DNA of 16,384 bases from Anaerolineae bacterium. Its GTDB lineage: Bacteria; Chloroflexota; Anaerolineae; JAFGEY01. The position numbers were made by a program, and so were the translations under genes. Each line of letters starts with the position of its first letter. Positions within the stretch are counted from its first letter, which is position 1. The stretch spans positions 1 to 16,384 of the forward strand of contig JAFGEY010000393.1 of NCBI GenBank assembly GCA_016931365.1, in the 5' to 3' direction. Of this stretch, positions 14,676 through 16,384 are shown in pieces. A model generated the notes under the pieces. It ran no database searches. It was not told the DNA's origin and saw only the letters and a list, made by a program, of their open reading frames with translations.

Positions 14676-14753
14676 GTAGGGGCGCAGCATGGCAAACTCT
14701 GTCGAACTGTCCCAGTTTGAGAACTGGACAGTTCGAGTTTGCTGCGCCCCTAC
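14676..14753. repeat. Long imperfect inverted repeat between convergent genes
   Basis: The left arm begins GTAGGGGCGCAGCA and the right arm ends in its exact complement TGCTGCGCCCCTAC. Further complementary blocks (AACTC, GAACTGTCC) continue inward with small insertions on the left arm (about 5 and 4 nt). The centre is CAGTT-TGAG-AACTG. The RNA of either strand would form a stem of about 27 bp. It sits between xylB (+) and the ABC transporter (-), so it could act as a two-way transcription barrier, but it lacks a T-run. GTAGGGGCG-type arms are also typical of dispersed intergenic palindromes in Chloroflexota, as recalled. The remaining intergenic bases (14649-14675 and 14754-14812) show nothing recognisable. 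Confidence 0.75.
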
Positions 14754-14812
14754 TATTTCACCCCGTATCCATCTTACCCACGGCCACAACCGCCGTCGTC
14801 GCTTGATAATTC

Positions 14813-16384
14813 TCAATCCGTCGGTCGCGTTGCGCGTATGTCATCCCCTGACACCTCGACGTGAAAGCGCGCCGGGTCGCGCATGATTTCATCGATGGAA
14901 TATTTCACATACAACTCTTGATGGCGAAAGTATGTGTTGTATAACGTTGCGTAATGCCCGCCCTGTGCCAGCAGTGCGTCGTGCGTGCCCTCTTCGATGA
15001 TCCGGCCTTGCGCCAGCACAACGATCCGATCCACATTCTTGACCGTCGAAAGACGGTGGGCGATGATGATCGACGTGCGATGCTCAAAGACGATTTCCAG
15101 TCCCTCTTGAATCTGCGCCTCGGTAAAGGGATCGACGCTGGCCGTGGCCTCGTCGAGCACCAAGATCGCCGGGTCATGGATCAGCACGCGGGCCAGGGCG
15201 ACCAACTGCCGCTGTCCCATCGACAGGCTCGCGCCGCGCTCACCGACGTCGGTGTGCAGGCCGTTAGGCAGGTCGTCGAGCCAGTCGCCGTCGCCGATGC
15301 GGCGCGCCGCTTCCAACACCTGCGCTTCCGTCGCGTCGGGCACGCCGTAGCGGATGTTGTCGAGCAGCGTGCCGGAGAACAAAAAGGGCGACTGAGGCAC
15401 CATACCGATCTGCCGTCGATACTCGGACAGGTTAAAGGTGCGAATGTCGCGATCGTCGATCCAGAGTTGGCCGTCCTGATACTCGTAGAACCGCGCCACC
15501 AGCCGGGCCAGGCTCGATTTGCCCGCACCGGTGTGGCCGACAAAGGCCACCGTCTCGCCGGGCTGAATAGTCAGTGAGAAATTGCACAGCACATCCTCGC
15601 CGGGTTTGTAGGCAAAGCCGAGGTCGCGGAACTCGATCTTGCCCTTTAGCCGTCCGACCGGATTGCTTGCAACCTGAATCACGCGCGGCTCGGCGTCGAT
15701 CAGGGCAAAGACGCGCTCCGCGGCCGACAGGCCGTCCTGGAACTGGCTCCAAAAGGAGGCGATGCTGGTCAGTGGAAAGAGAAACAGGTTGAGCGCCTGC
15801 ACGAACAGGTACCACGTGCCCGCCGAAATCTCACCGTTCAGAGCGACCACGCCGCCGGCATAGACGACCAGCGAGCTCGCCAACGCCGCCATCACGTCGA
15901 GGGCAGGAAAGATGTTGTTCATGATCACGCCCCGTTTGACGCCGATGCGGTAGGTCTGTTGGTTGATCTGCTCGAATTTATCGTACAACGCCTGCTCCTG
16001 GCGGAAGCCCTTGGCCACGGCGATGCCGCTCACCGATTCCTGCACATTGGCGTTGACGCTGGCCAGCACGCGTTTGGCCTGCAAGGTCACATTGCGCGCC
16101 ATTTTACGCAAAGCGAGCGAAAGCAAGATCATCAACGGCCCCGTCGAAAGGACAACCAGGGTCAGTTTCCAGTTGATGAAAAAGAGCAGCACCAGCAGGA
16201 TGACCACCAGCAAAATCTGGCTCAACAGGTCCATCACCAACGTGACCACCGCCGAAAAATCCTGCGTGTCCGAGGTGACGCGGCTGACGATCTTGCCTGA
16301 GGTGTTTTCGTCGTAAAAGGACATATCGTGCTCGGTGATGGTCTTGAACACGTCGCGGCGCAGTTGCAGCACCACGTTGCCCAC
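14813..16384 (-). CDS. ABC transporter, fused permease and ATPase (5' end cut by window)
   Basis: The window holds the last 523 residues of an exporter-type half-transporter; the gene continues beyond 16384. The membrane part (about 1-225 of the visible portion) includes DMSFYDENTSGKIVSRVTSD, the usual ABC_membrane opening, and several hydrophobic helices. The nucleotide-binding domain follows (about 245-480): Walker A GHTGAGKSS, Q-loop MVPQSPFLFSGT, signature LSMGQRQL (Met in place of the usual Gly of LSGGQ), Walker B ILVLDEATASVD, and H-loop IIAHRLST. It would work as a dimer in the cytoplasmic membrane; the substrate cannot be told, though multidrug or lipid export is typical of the family. 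About 36 extra residues after the ATPase (HQELYVKYSIDEIMRDPARF...) contain no known domain. It converges on xylB and is not part of the plus-strand runs. A partner half-transporter may lie beyond the window. Confidence 0.93.
   Translation of the reverse strand: MGNVVLQLRRDVFKTITEHDMSFYDENTSGKIVSRVTSDTQDFSAVVTLVMDLLSQILLVVILLVLLFFINWKLTLVVLSTGPLMILLSLALRKMARNVTLQAKRVLASVNANVQESVSGIAVAKGFRQEQALYDKFEQINQQTYRIGVKRGVIMNNIFPALDVMAALASSLVVYAGGVVALNGEISAGTWYLFVQALNLFLFPLTSIASFWSQFQDGLSAAERVFALIDAEPRVIQVASNPVGRLKGKIEFRDLGFAYKPGEDVLCNFSLTIQPGETVAFVGHTGAGKSSLARLVARFYEYQDGQLWIDDRDIRTFNLSEYRRQIGMVPQSPFLFSGTLLDNIRYGVPDATEAQVLEAARRIGDGDWLDDLPNGLHTDVGERGASLSMGQRQLVALARVLIHDPAILVLDEATASVDPFTEAQIQEGLEIVFEHRTSIIIAHRLSTVKNVDRIVVLAQGRIIEEGTHDALLAQGGHYATLYNTYFRHQELYVKYSIDEIMRDPARFHVEVSGDDIRATRPTD

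Overview
The window is a high-GC, almost gap-free stretch of bacterial chromosome. Multi-GAF sensor proteins, membrane-anchored STAS proteins, a CHAT-ATPase, dispersed palindromic intergenic repeats and the general codon style suggest a filamentous or anaerobic member of the Chloroflexota (Anaerolineae/Caldilineae-like). That placement is inference from gene style; no rRNA or other marker gene is present. Thirteen genes lie on the plus strand, preceded by the tail of a fourteenth, and one truncated gene lies on the minus strand at the right edge. No gene-free gap exceeds about 165 bases.

Region 1 (1-7399) is a tight plus-strand gene run that looks like one signalling operon. It holds the tail of an upstream protein whose end resembles a STAS-domain C-terminus, a protein built of four tandem GAF domains with no visible output domain, two paralogous proteins (six-helix membrane domain, coiled coil, RsbR-like STAS) overlapping by 4 nt, a DUF2652 protein with a degenerate class III cyclase fold, and a 703-residue CHAT caspase-like protease fused to a STAND-like P-loop ATPase. 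Together they resemble a stressosome-like sensing cascade wired to a protease effector. Both STAS domains lack the Ser/Thr expected at the canonical RsbR/RsbS phosphorylation position.

Region 2 (7425-10998) looks like accessory or conflict DNA. A small DUF6922-like protein overlaps an AbiEii-family nucleotidyltransferase by 13 nt, which is a toxin-antitoxin arrangement. Next come three ORFs (membrane protein, short helical piece, AAA ATPase) that may be one gene broken by an in-frame TGA and a frameshift, or a translationally coupled set. The ATPase ends in a palindromic repeat that encodes its last 16 residues.

Region 3 (11011-14648) is housekeeping or metabolic: RtcB RNA ligase, an adenosine-specific kinase family protein with its own consensus promoter, and a xylulokinase. 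Two near-identical 26-bp repeats flank the kinase gene. A long imperfect inverted repeat separates xylulokinase from the convergent gene.

Region 4 (14813-16384, minus strand) is the C-terminal 523 residues of an exporter-type ABC transporter with fused membrane and ATPase domains, cut by the window edge.
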